This document shows, in pieces, positions 8,959 through 16,473 of a DNA stretch of 64,000 nt. The notes beneath the pieces were generated by a model. That model saw only the letters and a program-made list of their open reading frames with translations. It searched no databases and was not told the DNA's origin. This DNA comes from Nocardia asteroides (lineage in GTDB: Bacteria > Actinomycetota > Actinomycetes > Mycobacteriales > Mycobacteriaceae), in assembly GCA_019930625.1 (NCBI GenBank), contig CP082844.1, positions 4,836,001 through 4,900,000 of the forward strand. The letters are read 5' to 3'. Made by a program: the position numbers and the translations under genes. Positions within the stretch are counted from its first letter, which is position 1. Each line of letters starts with the position of its first letter.

Positions 8959-9413
8959 CGGCCGACTCCCGCCAGAGCCGAGGCGAGATCGGGCACGTCG
9001 AGCGCTCGCACGGCTTGTTCACGCACATCGGGGCAGTTCTGCGTGGTGATGGCGTCGATCGTGGCGCGGTCGGTGAGGACCACGTCGTTGAGGCCGCCGT
9101 TGCGGGCCGCCCAGTTGTGCACGGTGCCGTTGAATGTCACCTTGGCTACCGTGGCGCCCTGCCCCTGCCAGGTGTCGATGTCGGCGCGCATCATGTCGCA
9201 CAACTGCCCCGCCGCCTCCGCGGTGATCTGGTCGGGATTCGGCACTTGCGCGCTGGTCGGGCCGGGCATGGTGATCGACACGGTCGCGGGCTCGGGCGTG
9301 TCCGCGGCCGGATCGCCGTCGTCACCCGAACATGCCGTGAGCACCGATCCCGCCGCCAGCGCGCCCACGAGCAGGACGACGCGGCCCAGGAGCCGGTTGG
9401 GCTGGTCTGTCAT
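8955..9413 (-). CDS. Lipoprotein of unknown function
   Basis: 152 residues with a signal peptide and lipobox LTAC at ~25-28, followed by an acidic, Pro/Thr-rich linker and a ~100-residue domain with two cysteines (GQLCDMM and TTQNCPD). It should be anchored on the outer face of the membrane. No family was recognised. An AGGAGA ribosome site precedes the ATG at 9413. It is the first gene of a two-lipoprotein operon with the HdeA-like gene, and shared export and possible disulfides suggest related envelope roles. Confidence 0.65.
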   Translation of the reverse strand: MTDQPNRLLGRVVLLVGALAAGSVLTACSGDDGDPAADTPEPATVSITMPGPTSAQVPNPDQITAEAAGQLCDMMRADIDTWQGQGATVAKVTFNGTVHNWAARNGGLNDVVLTDRATIDAITTQNCPDVREQAVRALDVPDLASALAGVGR

Positions 9414-9491
9414 TGTTTCTCCTGTGTGTCGAGCCGCGTTCCACGGGCGGCTGCCTCGCGTGGGCTTCGGACGGATCCGGTCACGGCGCGA

Positions 9492-9833
9492 TCAATGACC
9501 GGCGGCGTCCCGCAGCCGCTTGCCTTCTCGGGCTTTGACCCGGCGGTGCTCGGCGACGATCACGAGGATGCCCGCGATGATGCAGACGCCGCTGACGACC
9601 CCCGCGATCACCGCCCAGCCCTCGAATCCGTATCCGGCGGCGGTGAGCGTGAGCGCGATGGTCACGATCCCGATCCCGACGAGGATCATGCCCGGCCAGT
9701 TGCGGGTGTCCTCGATGGATTCTCCGGCGTGCGTACGGTTGGTGCGGGTGTCGTCGGGAAACGTGTGGCTCCGGGGTGGGTGCTGCTCTCCGGGGCCGGA
9801 TCCTGCGGTCGGCTCGTTCGGTGCTGGCAGCAT
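9492..9833 (-). CDS. Small two-helix membrane protein
   Basis: 113 residues: a hydrophilic, Pro-rich N-terminal ~45 residues, then two transmembrane helices (GMILVGIGIVTIALTLTAAG and VIAGVVSGVCIIAGILVIVA) and a short basic tail. Similar small proteins are common in mycolata genomes and are annotated only as membrane proteins. The start at 9833 has AAGGAG just upstream. It diverges from the CBS-domain gene; I found no SigF-type promoter facing this way. Confidence 0.65.
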   Translation of the reverse strand: MLPAPNEPTAGSGPGEQHPPRSHTFPDDTRTNRTHAGESIEDTRNWPGMILVGIGIVTIALTLTAAGYGFEGWAVIAGVVSGVCIIAGILVIVAEHRRVKAREGKRLRDAAGH

Positions 9834-9940
9834 CGGAGCTCCTTTCTACTGAGCGACAACGATTTTCGATGCGCGGGCGGCCCCGGGCCCGGACGTTCGC
9901 GTCGGGCCGGCCGAGGCGGCCATACCGGTCGAATGCCCGC

Positions 9941-9965
9941 GTTAGCCCATCCGAAACGGGGGTAC
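9941..9965 (+). promoter_or_regulatory. Candidate SigF promoter of the CBS-domain gene
   Basis: GTTAGC at 9941-9946, a 13-base spacer, and GGGTAC at 9960-9965. This fits the GTTTNN-N13/14-GGGTAY form of SigB/SigF-class promoters. It lies 62 bases before the ATG at 10028. Confidence 0.55.
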
Positions 9966-10027
9966 GACGTCAGCGAGTCGCCCGATTCTGGGCGCTCGTA
10001 CTCGAGAGAAGTCCCAGGAGGACCCCG

Positions 10028-10444
10028 ATGACAACAGCACGGGACATCATGACGCCGAACGTGGAATGCGTCCGGTCCAGCGACACGGTGGTAGCGGCCG
10101 CGCAGCGCATGGCGGAGTTGAATGTCGGCGCCTTGCCCATCTGCGGCGAAGACGACAAGCTGAAGGGAATGCTCACCGACCGCGACATCGTCGTCAAGGT
10201 GATCGCCCAGCGCAAGGACCCGCTCGGGGTCGACGCGGGCGAGCTCGGTGGGGAGCTGGTCACCGTGGACGCCGACGACGACGTGCGCAAGGTCATGTCG
10301 GTGATGTCGCAGCATCAGGTACGCCGCGTGCCGGTGCTGGAGCAGGGCCGGCTGGTCGGCATCATCTCGCAGGCCGACGTGGCCACCACCGTCGACAACG
10401 AGCAGTCCGGGAGCACGGTGGAGGCGATCTCCACCGACTTCTGA
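10028..10444 (+). CDS. CBS-domain pair protein, Hrp1-like
   Basis: 138 residues made of two CBS motifs. The first begins TTARDIMTPNVECV and holds GALPICGEDDKLKGMLTDRD; the second holds MSQHQVRRVPVLEQGRLVGI. Start, order and motif wording closely follow Mycobacterium tuberculosis hypoxic response protein 1 (Rv2626c), a dimeric CBS protein of the DosR dormancy response. CBS pairs usually bind adenine nucleotides; the partner here is unknown. AGGAGG at 10016-10021 sets the ATG. The upstream promoter looks SigF-like, and I saw no clear DosR box. The gene converges on the metallophosphoesterase gene with a 12-base gap. Confidence 0.85.
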   Translation: MTTARDIMTPNVECVRSSDTVVAAAQRMAELNVGALPICGEDDKLKGMLTDRDIVVKVIAQRKDPLGVDAGELGGELVTVDADDDVRKVMSVMSQHQVRRVPVLEQGRLVGIISQADVATTVDNEQSGSTVEAISTDF

Positions 10445-10456
10445 GCCCGATATGTC

Positions 10457-11185
10457 TCAGACCGCGGCCGGGTGCAGGTCGTAGACCGCGTACGCCGCTC
10501 GGATCACCGGCTGGGCGACATTGCGCACCCGGATGCCGCCCGGCGTCGTGCCGCGCTCGGCGCCTGCGTGCGCGTGACCGTGCAGCGCCAGATCGGCGCC
10601 GTGTTCATCGATCGCCTCGCCGAGCAGGTAGGAACCGAGGAACGGATAGATCTCCCTCGGCTCGCCGTGCAGCGTGTCGCTGATGGGGGAATAGTGCGTG
10701 AGCGCCACGGTGAAGTCGGTGTCCAACGCGGCGAGCGCGTCGCCGAGTGCGGCAGCCACGTCCACGGTGTGCGCGGCGAATTCGCGCATCAGGGGTTCGC
10801 CGAAGACGCTCGCGCATTTGCCCGCGAAGCCGCCGCCGAACCCCTTTGTGCCCGCCACCCCCAGCGTGCTGCCGTCTACGTTCAGCGTCACCGAAGTCCC
10901 TTCCAGGACCGTGATGCCACGGTCGGTCAGCACGGCGGTGATCTCGTGCTCGGCGTCGCCGTGATAGTCGTGATTGCCGAGGACGGCGACGACCGGCACG
11001 CCCAAGTCGGCGAACTCCGCCGCGACGACCCTCGCTTCGTCGACGGTGCCGTGGCGCGTCAGGTCGCCCGCCAGCAGCAGCACGTCGGCTCGCGCGGCGA
11101 GCCCGTCGAGGGCGGGCCGCCATTGCCCGCCCGAATCCACGCCCAGATGTACGTCGCCGACCGCGGCTATCCGCATGCCGCTCAA
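10457..11185 (-). CDS. Calcineurin-like metallophosphoesterase
   Basis: 242 residues carrying the full metal-ligand set of the calcineurin-like family: GDVHLG at ~9-14, GD in LLLAGDLTRHG at ~40, GNHDYHG at ~70, a histidine in ALTHYSP and the GHAHAG end motif. It should therefore be a dinuclear-metal phosphoesterase in the cytosol. The substrate is unknown (nucleotide or phosphoprotein). Its ATG overlaps the stop of the BON protein gene by 4 bases, making it the last gene of a three-gene minus-strand operon. Confidence 0.85.
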   Translation of the reverse strand: MSGMRIAAVGDVHLGVDSGGQWRPALDGLAARADVLLLAGDLTRHGTVDEARVVAAEFADLGVPVVAVLGNHDYHGDAEHEITAVLTDRGITVLEGTSVTLNVDGSTLGVAGTKGFGGGFAGKCASVFGEPLMREFAAHTVDVAAALGDALAALDTDFTVALTHYSPISDTLHGEPREIYPFLGSYLLGEAIDEHGADLALHGHAHAGAERGTTPGGIRVRNVAQPVIRAAYAVYDLHPAAV

Positions 11186-11451
11186 CTCCTTTCGGATCCG
11201 TCCTGCTCCAGCGTCTCGGTGTCGACAGGCGCCGCGGGACGGGTGACATGGACGTCGTTGTGGATCCGCGCGTGCGGAAGCTGCTCTCGTACGACGGTTT
11301 CCATCTGCTGTTTGCGTTGTTCGCTGCTCACCTCGCCGCCGAGCACCACGACGTCGCCGCGAATGGTCACCTGCACACCGAGTTCCGCGGTGCGGGGGTC
11401 CTCGGCCAGCGCCCGGCGCAATCGTGCGACCAGGTATTGCGGCTGCTCCAT
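11182..11451 (-). CDS. BON-domain protein
   Basis: 89 residues, almost entirely one BON (OsmY/nodulation) domain: VARLRRALAEDP, then VQVTIRGDVVVLGGEVSSEQ, then a second helix and the DVHVTRP strand. BON domains bind phospholipid surfaces or mediate dimerisation in osmotic and envelope stress proteins. No signal peptide is present, so it is cytosolic. The stop of the nucleotidyltransferase gene (TAG) directly abuts this ATG, and its own end overlaps the metallophosphoesterase start, so translation of the three genes is coupled. Confidence 0.8.
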   Translation of the reverse strand: MEQPQYLVARLRRALAEDPRTAELGVQVTIRGDVVVLGGEVSSEQRKQQMETVVREQLPHARIHNDVHVTRPAAPVDTETLEQDGSERS

Positions 11452-12015
11452 CTACTCCACCTTTCCGGTGCGGGTGATGCCGAGATCGTCCAGCAGGCCG
11501 ATGAACGCCCGCGCGTAGGGCGAGGCCTTGGTCTGCTCGCGCACCGCTTCCCAGTCCACTTGTTCCCGCAGGTCACGCGCGATGTGCAGGATCGGGCTCA
11601 GGTCCAGGCGGTGCGCGTCGAACACCAGCATCTTGTCCACCATGAGGTCGGTGCCGCTGATCACCGGCGCTTTGGCCGGCCCGATCCGCATCACCGTGGC
11701 GCGGTCGAGCAGTTCGTCGGTCACATCACGGTCGTTCGGGCGGTGGATCACGTCGACGAGGATGTCGTCGGCATAGACCTTGCGCAGCCAGTTCTCCGGT
11801 GGGTCGCACACTCGCAGGCCCGCCCGCGCCAGCGTGTGGATCGCCCGCGCACTGTCCTCCGGTTTGACGAATATGTCGACGTCGTGCTGGGAAGCCGGGC
11901 CGCCACGCGCGTAGACCGCACAGCCGCCTGCCACCGCGAACCGGATATCTGTCGCCGCCAAGGCGTTCACCGTGCGGGTGAGCGCATGCAGCAACTGGTC
12001 GGTGGTAACAGCCAT
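11452..12015 (-). CDS. Nucleotidyltransferase-fold protein
   Basis: 187 residues. The N-terminal part has the nucleotidyltransferase core FAVAGGCAVYARGG followed by HDVDIFVKPED, which supplies the GG and DxD metal-binding motif. The rest is helical, as in AbiEii- or MNT-like single-domain proteins. Its role could be RNA or protein NMP transfer; nothing identifies the target, and no toxin/antitoxin partner adjoins it. The start at 12015 is favoured over upstream codons because a SigF-type -10 element lies only 9 bases upstream, giving a nearly leaderless mRNA. It heads the operon with the BON and metallophosphoesterase genes. Confidence 0.7.
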   Translation of the reverse strand: MAVTTDQLLHALTRTVNALAATDIRFAVAGGCAVYARGGPASQHDVDIFVKPEDSARAIHTLARAGLRVCDPPENWLRKVYADDILVDVIHRPNDRDVTDELLDRATVMRIGPAKAPVISGTDLMVDKMLVFDAHRLDLSPILHIARDLREQVDWEAVREQTKASPYARAFIGLLDDLGITRTGKVE

Positions 12016-12024
12016 GCAACGGTG

Positions 12025-12049
12025 GTACCCGGCAGACGCCGGGTTAATC
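12025..12049 (-). promoter_or_regulatory. Candidate SigF promoter, minus strand
   Basis: Read on the minus strand: GATTAA (12049-12044), 13 bases, GGGTAC (12030-12025). The -10 is 9 bases before the nucleotidyltransferase ATG, implying a leaderless or near-leaderless transcript. It interlocks with the plus-strand element at 12042-12066. Confidence 0.45.
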
Positions 12050-12066
12050 GACGTTTCACCGGGTAT
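12042..12066 (+). promoter_or_regulatory. Candidate SigF promoter of the chaB-like gene
   Basis: GGTTAA at 12042-12047, 13 bases, GGGTAT at 12061-12066. It lies 96 bases before the ATG at 12163. Its -35 overlaps the -35 of the opposite-strand element, forming a compact bidirectional promoter. Confidence 0.5.
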
Positions 12067-12162
12067 GCGACCGGATATCCGAAGTGCCCGCACGCGTCGT
12101 CAGCACCGGGCTTTCGACCATCCTGCTCACGGCACCGGCTCCGGGACGGAAGGGAGCGGCAC

Positions 12163-12588
12163 ATGCCCAAGACCACAGCACGCGGCGACGTCGAGAAGTC
12201 CGAGTTGCCGAGCACTCTGCGGCGGTCGGAGGCCAAGGCGCAGCGCACCTTCGCCGCGGCGCACGATGCCGCGCTCGAGCAATACGACGGCGACGAGCAG
12301 CGCGCATACCGCGTCGCCTATGCCGCGCTGAAACACAGCTACGAGCGAGTCGGCGACCATTGGGAGCCCAAGCCGCACCGCGGTCCCTCGGACGAACGCG
12401 CGGAAAGTGGCGGTCCGGACGCGCGGGGTGAGACGGCCGAAGGCGTCGACGCCAACGCGTCGAAGGAGCATCTGCTGGAGATCGCCCGGCGGCTGAACAT
12501 CCCGGGCCGCTCGCGCATGACCAAGGACGAACTCGTCGAGGCGATCATGAAACGCAATCGCCGGGAGGCAGCGCGTGCCCGGGAATGA
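12163..12588 (+). CDS. ChaB-like protein with C-terminal Rho N-type domain
   Basis: 141 residues. Residues ~14-70 match the ChaB family (LPSTLRRSEAKAQRTFAAAH, then AYRVAYAALKHSYERVGDHW). A charged linker follows, and residues ~100-133 form a SAP/Rho-N-like helical unit (KEHLLEIARRLNIPGRSRMT, then KDELVEAIM) that may bind nucleic acid. ChaB was named for cation transport, but its role in actinobacteria is unknown and it often appears in stress regulons. The ATG has AAGGGAG upstream. Its end overlaps the DUF6328 gene by 14 bases. Confidence 0.8.
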   Translation: MPKTTARGDVEKSELPSTLRRSEAKAQRTFAAAHDAALEQYDGDEQRAYRVAYAALKHSYERVGDHWEPKPHRGPSDERAESGGPDARGETAEGVDANASKEHLLEIARRLNIPGRSRMTKDELVEAIMKRNRREAARARE

Positions 12589-13087
12589 CGACGGTGACTG
12601 GGCACGCCGCGCGCGTGGCGAGACCGAACTCGAACGGCTCGATCGGAACTGGGCCAGCCTGATCCAGGAATTGCGCGTCGTGCAGACCGGTGTGCAATTC
12701 CTCTTCGGGGCATTGTTGGTGCTGCCGTTCCAGGCGGCCTTCGCCACCCTGTCGACGGGCATGCGGGCGCTGTACATCGTCACCCTGGCCGCCGCCGTCG
12801 GCGCGACGGTCTTCCTGATCGCGCCGGTGTCGTGGCATCGCATCCTGTTCAGGCGGCACCGCCTGGGCAACGTCGTCGCCGCGGCGCACCGCTACGCGAT
12901 GGCAGGCGTCGCATTGCTCGGCGTCGCGTTGATCGGCGCGGTGATCCTCGTCGTGGACTACGTGACGGGGACTGCCGCGGCGGTAGCCACGGGCGTCGCC
13001 ACCGTCATGCTGTTCCTGTGGACGTGGCTGGTGGCCCCGTGGCGTTGGCGTGCCGCGTCCGCGCAGGCCCGAGCCGACGACAGTTGA
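12575..13087 (+). CDS. DUF6328 membrane protein
   Basis: 170 residues starting at a GTG inside the end of the ChaB-like gene. The N-terminal helix (LERLDRNWASLIQELRVVQT) leads into four transmembrane segments at about 38-58, 65-87, 106-126 and 132-152; LRVVQTGVQFLFGALLVLPF is the typical first membrane block of this family. Function is unknown. The overlap with the ChaB-like gene implies coupled translation and shared SigF-type control. It converges tail to tail with the GT4 glycosyltransferase gene, with one base between the stops. Confidence 0.75.
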   Translation: MPGNDDGDWARRARGETELERLDRNWASLIQELRVVQTGVQFLFGALLVLPFQAAFATLSTGMRALYIVTLAAAVGATVFLIAPVSWHRILFRRHRLGNVVAAAHRYAMAGVALLGVALIGAVILVVDYVTGTAAAVATGVATVMLFLWTWLVAPWRWRAASAQARADDS

Positions 13088-13088
13088 T

Positions 13089-14300
13089 TCACCGGGCCCA
13101 GGAGACGACTTCGCCTGCCCGGGCCGGTGCGCCGCGGTGATAGGCGCTGAGCGTTTCGGCCGCGACCCGATCCCAGGAGTTGCGGCCCGCGGTTCGCTGA
13201 TAGCCCGCGGCGCCCCAGGTGTCGCGCAGCGTCGAGTCCGTGAGCAGCGGTTGCACCGCCCGTACGATCGCGTCGGGTTCGGGTGGGGCGACGAATCGGC
13301 CGGTGACGCCGTCGACCACCGTGTCGAGCAGGCCACCGACTGGCGTGGCGACCACCGGCTTCCCGCACGCCATCGCTTCCAGCGCCACTCTGCCGAACGG
13401 CTCGTACCACGGGGTGCACAGCACGGCGTCGGCGGAGCGATACAGTCGCGGCAACATCGGCCGCCCCACCGGCCCGGCCAGCCGAAGTCGTTCTCGCACA
13501 CCATGATCGGAAGCGAGGCGGCGCAGGCGGCGACCTTCGGCGTCGTCTTCGTCGTCGGCGGCGGGGCCGCCGACGATCACCAGTTCGGTGTCCGGGAGGT
13601 CCGGCAGCGCCTTGATGACCGGGTCGAATCCGCTGCGCCGCGCCAACTCTCCGGACGCGAGCAATCGGTGCGTGGCGTGCCGATCGGCGGTCGGGCCTTC
13701 CGGGGTGAACGTGGTGAGGTCCACACCGCACGGCACGATCGAGATCCGGAACCGGGGCACTCCCATCCTGGCCAGCTCCGCGACCTCGTCGGAGCACGTC
13801 GCCACCACGTGCGCCGCCCGCGTCGCGATGAGCCGCTCGAAACGGATGCGCGAACGGGGGCTCGGATCGGCGAGACCTTCGCAGCGCCGCTGGACGGTGC
13901 CGAGCCCGTGGAAGGTCAGCACCACCGGTATGCCGTGCGCGCGCGACGCCAACTCGGCGGCGAGCCCGGACTTCCAGTAGTGCGCGTGCGCGATGTCCGG
14001 TTGTTCGGCGGCCCAGTGCTTCCGCAGGAACGTGCCGAAGTCTCCCAGGTAAGGCAGTGTCCGATCGATCGGCAGCGGTGTGGGGGGTCCGGCCTCGACG
14101 TGCACCACCCGAAATCCGCCCGCGGCGACCAGCTCGGCGGGGGCACGCGCACTGGTGCGGCGGGTATAGACCGTCACCTCGTGCCCACGTCGCACGTACG
14201 CCGCCGAAAGTTCGGCTACGTACTGGCCGCGACCGCCCCCGTCGGCGGGACTCTTCTCGGCGAGGGGGCTGGCGTCTTCGGAAACCATGGCAATCTTCAC
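13089..14300 (-). CDS. Glycosyltransferase family 4
   Basis: 403 residues starting at a GTG at 14300, preceded by GGAG with 6-base spacing. GT-B fold: the N-terminal domain begins VKIAMVSEDASPLAEKSPAD with the glycine-rich GGGRGQYVAEL acceptor loop. The C-terminal domain holds ELARRSGFDPVIKALPDLPD and the EPFGRVALEAMACGKPVVAT motif, whose glutamates bind the nucleotide sugar. The best-known relatives are sucrose-phosphate-synthase or mannosyltransferase-like GT4 enzymes; donor and acceptor are not predictable here. It sits at the edge of the stress island, so a compatible-solute or envelope glycan role is possible but inferred only from position. Confidence 0.85.
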   Translation of the reverse strand: MKIAMVSEDASPLAEKSPADGGGRGQYVAELSAAYVRRGHEVTVYTRRTSARAPAELVAAGGFRVVHVEAGPPTPLPIDRTLPYLGDFGTFLRKHWAAEQPDIAHAHYWKSGLAAELASRAHGIPVVLTFHGLGTVQRRCEGLADPSPRSRIRFERLIATRAAHVVATCSDEVAELARMGVPRFRISIVPCGVDLTTFTPEGPTADRHATHRLLASGELARRSGFDPVIKALPDLPDTELVIVGGPAADDEDDAEGRRLRRLASDHGVRERLRLAGPVGRPMLPRLYRSADAVLCTPWYEPFGRVALEAMACGKPVVATPVGGLLDTVVDGVTGRFVAPPEPDAIVRAVQPLLTDSTLRDTWGAAGYQRTAGRNSWDRVAAETLSAYHRGAPARAGEVVSWAR

Positions 14301-14690
14301 CGGGTGCTCCGTTCTCGTCGTGGGCGTCATCCGGGACGCGCGAATGCGCGCGACTGCCCTACGACCGGCATCGCGTGACGTTCGGGGGATATGTTGGGGT
14401 ATGCCCGGACGTGGCCCGATGAAACCCCACGTCAGCGGTCGCCTCGCCGGCCGGACGGTCGGTTAGTGCCGGTGAGGGGCGTTCTGGCGGGGTCACGTTC
14501 TCCTACCGAACGCTGTCGGGAACGGGGCGACCGTGCCACACTGTAGGAAGGTTGAGATCACAGCCGACCCCGGTTCGACGCTTTCGGCGCAGCCGGTCGA
14601 TGGGACGGCACGGCAACCGATTCGCGTTCGCGCCGCCCTCGCCCCCAGCCGCCGCGGAGGACTGGATACCCCCTACTCGGGAGGTTCGAC
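14301..14690. other. Intergenic region, no gene seen
   Basis: This divergent gap between the GT4 gene and the STAS gene has no convincing coding signal on either strand. GGGTAT at 14397-14402 lacks a matching -35 at 13-14 bases. The GGGAGG ribosome site for the TTG start of the STAS gene is at the right end. Confidence 0.5.
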
Positions 14691-15104
14691 TTGTCTGCCA
14701 TTTCTCTGCTACGGGAGCACGCCGAAGGTGTGCATCTCAATGGTTCGGGACCGGGACGTCGTCGGGACAACCGGTTGTGGGCGCAGCGGGTGGATCGCCG
14801 TCGCGAATGCGTCGTGGTCCGAGTCGAAGGCGAGTTGGACGCCGCCGTGTCGGCCGAGTTCTTCGAGACGGTCGACCGTGCGTTGCAGTCACCGTGCGAC
14901 GCCGTGGTGATCGATCTGCGGGCGGCGAGGTTCATGAGTCTGCGCGCGGCCGCGCGGCTCGGCGCGCTGCGCGGAGACGGGCTGGGCCGTCCGGATCTAC
15001 GCGTCGTCGCGGGCGGACCGGGAGTGGAGCGGGCACTCGAGGTGACCGGCGTGCGGTCGATGTTCCCGCGCTACACGTCCATGCGGGCGGCCCTGGACGC
15101 CTGA
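14691..15104 (+). CDS. STAS-domain protein (anti-sigma-factor-antagonist-like)
   Basis: 137 residues from a TTG start that has GGGAGG 6 bases upstream; no ATG or GTG fits as well. Residues ~38-130 form a STAS domain: CVVVRVEGELDAAVSAEFFE, then AVVIDLRAARFMSLRAA. In active antagonists the loop reads DSSG; here it reads MSLR, so one serine is kept while the flanking Asp and Gly are lost, and phospho-regulation is uncertain. It is a plausible partner-switching component for the UsfX/SigF pair 1-2 kb downstream, which is inference from position. Confidence 0.75.
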   Translation: MSAISLLREHAEGVHLNGSGPGRRRDNRLWAQRVDRRRECVVVRVEGELDAAVSAEFFETVDRALQSPCDAVVIDLRAARFMSLRAAARLGALRGDGLGRPDLRVVAGGPGVERALEVTGVRSMFPRYTSMRAALDA

Positions 15105-15191
15105 GCGGGCCGCCCGCGAGAGGTCCGTGCCGACCGGTGTGACCTGCCGGATCCGGTCACATCGGGCGCGCCGGCATCGGATACTTCAGCG

Positions 15192-15875
15192 GTGAGTGAG
15201 AGTAGGTCGGTTCAGCCCGAGGACGCCTTCGCGCTGGACGGGGTGATCGGTAGGGGAACGCCGCAGAATGTCGGCGGTTTCCGGTTCTGGTTCGCCGACC
15301 AGCGATGGGAATGGTCGGACGAGGTCGCGGCGATGCACGGTTACGCACCGGGAGCGGTGACGCCGACGACGGAGTTGCTGCTGACGCACAAACACCCCGA
15401 CGATCGCGCCGCGGTGGCCAGCGCATTGGCGCGGTCGGTCGCGGACGCCGAGCCGTTCTCCAGCCGCCACCGCATCATCGACACCGCGGGCAGCGTGCAC
15501 CATGTGATCCTGGTGGCCGATCGGATGGTCGACGAGGCGGGCCGGGCGGTCGGCACCTCCGGGTACTACATCGACGTCACCGACACCCTCGAGGAGCACC
15601 GGCAGGAGACGCTGGACGGCGCGCTCCCCGAGCTGTACGCCGCTCGCGCGGTCATCGAACAGGCCAAGGGCGCGCTCATGGTGATCTACGGGGTGGGGCC
15701 CGAGCAGGCGTTCCGGGTGCTGAGCTGGCGGTCGCAGGAAACCAATGTCAAATTGCGCAGGCTGGCCGCGCGCCTGGTCGCCGATCTGCCCGGCCTGGAG
15801 GGCGTCACGATAGGGCTGCGGACCGAATTCGACCATCTGTTGCTCACCGCACACGAGCGGCTCGACGCCGACTGA
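15192..15875 (+). CDS. PAS-ANTAR domain regulator
   Basis: 227 residues from a GTG. Residues ~25-135 form a PAS-like sensor domain (FRFWFADQRWEWSDEVAAMH, then LLTHKHPDDRAAVASAL). Residues ~155-215 form an ANTAR RNA-binding domain (ARAVIEQAKGALMVIYGVGP, then LSWRSQETNVKLRRLAARLV). ANTAR proteins bind paired hairpins in mRNA leaders and act as antiterminators; a sensor domain lets a ligand or redox cue control this. A SigF-type promoter begins 6 bases after the stop, so the next operon is separately controlled. A second ANTAR protein at 38.5 kb resembles its C-terminal half. Confidence 0.85.
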   Translation: MSESRSVQPEDAFALDGVIGRGTPQNVGGFRFWFADQRWEWSDEVAAMHGYAPGAVTPTTELLLTHKHPDDRAAVASALARSVADAEPFSSRHRIIDTAGSVHHVILVADRMVDEAGRAVGTSGYYIDVTDTLEEHRQETLDGALPELYAARAVIEQAKGALMVIYGVGPEQAFRVLSWRSQETNVKLRRLAARLVADLPGLEGVTIGLRTEFDHLLLTAHERLDAD

Positions 15876-15880
15876 TCCGC

Positions 15881-15905
15881 GTTTCGATCCGGCCTCGGCG
15901 GGTAC
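15881..15905 (+). promoter_or_regulatory. Candidate autoregulatory SigF promoter of usfX-sigF
   Basis: GTTTCG at 15881-15886, 13 bases, GGGTAC at 15900-15905, directly after the PAS-ANTAR stop codon and about 137 bases before the usfX-like ATG. It is the best match to the SigB/SigF class in the window and fits the known autoregulation of sigF operons. Confidence 0.65.
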
Positions 15906-16041
15906 GTCCTCCGACGAGGAACGCGGCGGTCTTTCTGGTCCACAGTCCGCGGCGCCTGCGGTGTTTCGGTGGCTGGAGGAGAACCCGCAGCGGTATCCAG
16001 GCCACAGTGGAGTGGCTGTGAGGACAAGGTGGTGATGGGCA

Positions 16042-16473
16042 ATGGGGGAGTGGACTTCCCGATCCTTTACCGACACGACGACAGTCGGCGTACGGGTGCC
16101 CGCCCGACTGGAACAGCTGACCATGTTGCGCGCGCTCGCCGAGACCGTCGCCCTCATCGCCGACTTCGCCCTGGACGAGGTGACCGACATCCGGTTGGCG
16201 CTCGACGAGGTGGCGACCTCGCTCATTCTCGACGCGGCGCCCGGCTCGATGATCGACTGCGAGTTCACCTACGACACCGACAAGATGTTCGTGCACGTGT
16301 CCTCGGTCGCGGCGACCGAGTCGGTGGTCGGCCACGCCGGGTTCGGCTGGCACATCGTGCGGACGCTGACCGACTCGATCGCCGCCGCGCAGGGCTCCTA
16401 CGACAGCGTGCTGGGCGGATACCCCACGGTGATCGACTTCAGCTGGGTGCGGGGTGCCCCGAATGGCGGGTGA
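16042..16473 (+). CDS. usfX: Anti-sigma factor, RsbW/UsfX type
   Basis: 143 residues of the HATPase_c/RsbW fold. The N-box region reads ADFALDEVTDIRLALDEVAT and the later glycine block reads HAGFGWHIVRTLTD. As in mycobacterial UsfX, the canonical N-box asparagine is replaced (EVATSLI; UsfX has EVCTRLI as I recall it), so kinase activity may be weak and regulation may rely on antagonist binding. It should hold SigF inactive in unstressed cells. The sigF gene overlaps its end by 11 bases, the standard arrangement. The upstream SigF-type promoter suggests feedback control. Confidence 0.85.
   Translation: MGEWTSRSFTDTTTVGVRVPARLEQLTMLRALAETVALIADFALDEVTDIRLALDEVATSLILDAAPGSMIDCEFTYDTDKMFVHVSSVAATESVVGHAGFGWHIVRTLTDSIAAAQGSYDSVLGGYPTVIDFSWVRGAPNGG

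Noticed and set aside
10440..10470. CTGAG...CTCAG as a terminator between the CBS and phosphoesterase genes
   Set aside because: Only 5-base arms without a U-tract, overlapping the stop codons; too weak to report.
14397..14402. GGGTAT as a further SigF promoter
   Set aside because: No GTTT-like -35 at 13-14 bases upstream, and the next gene start is ~290 bases away.
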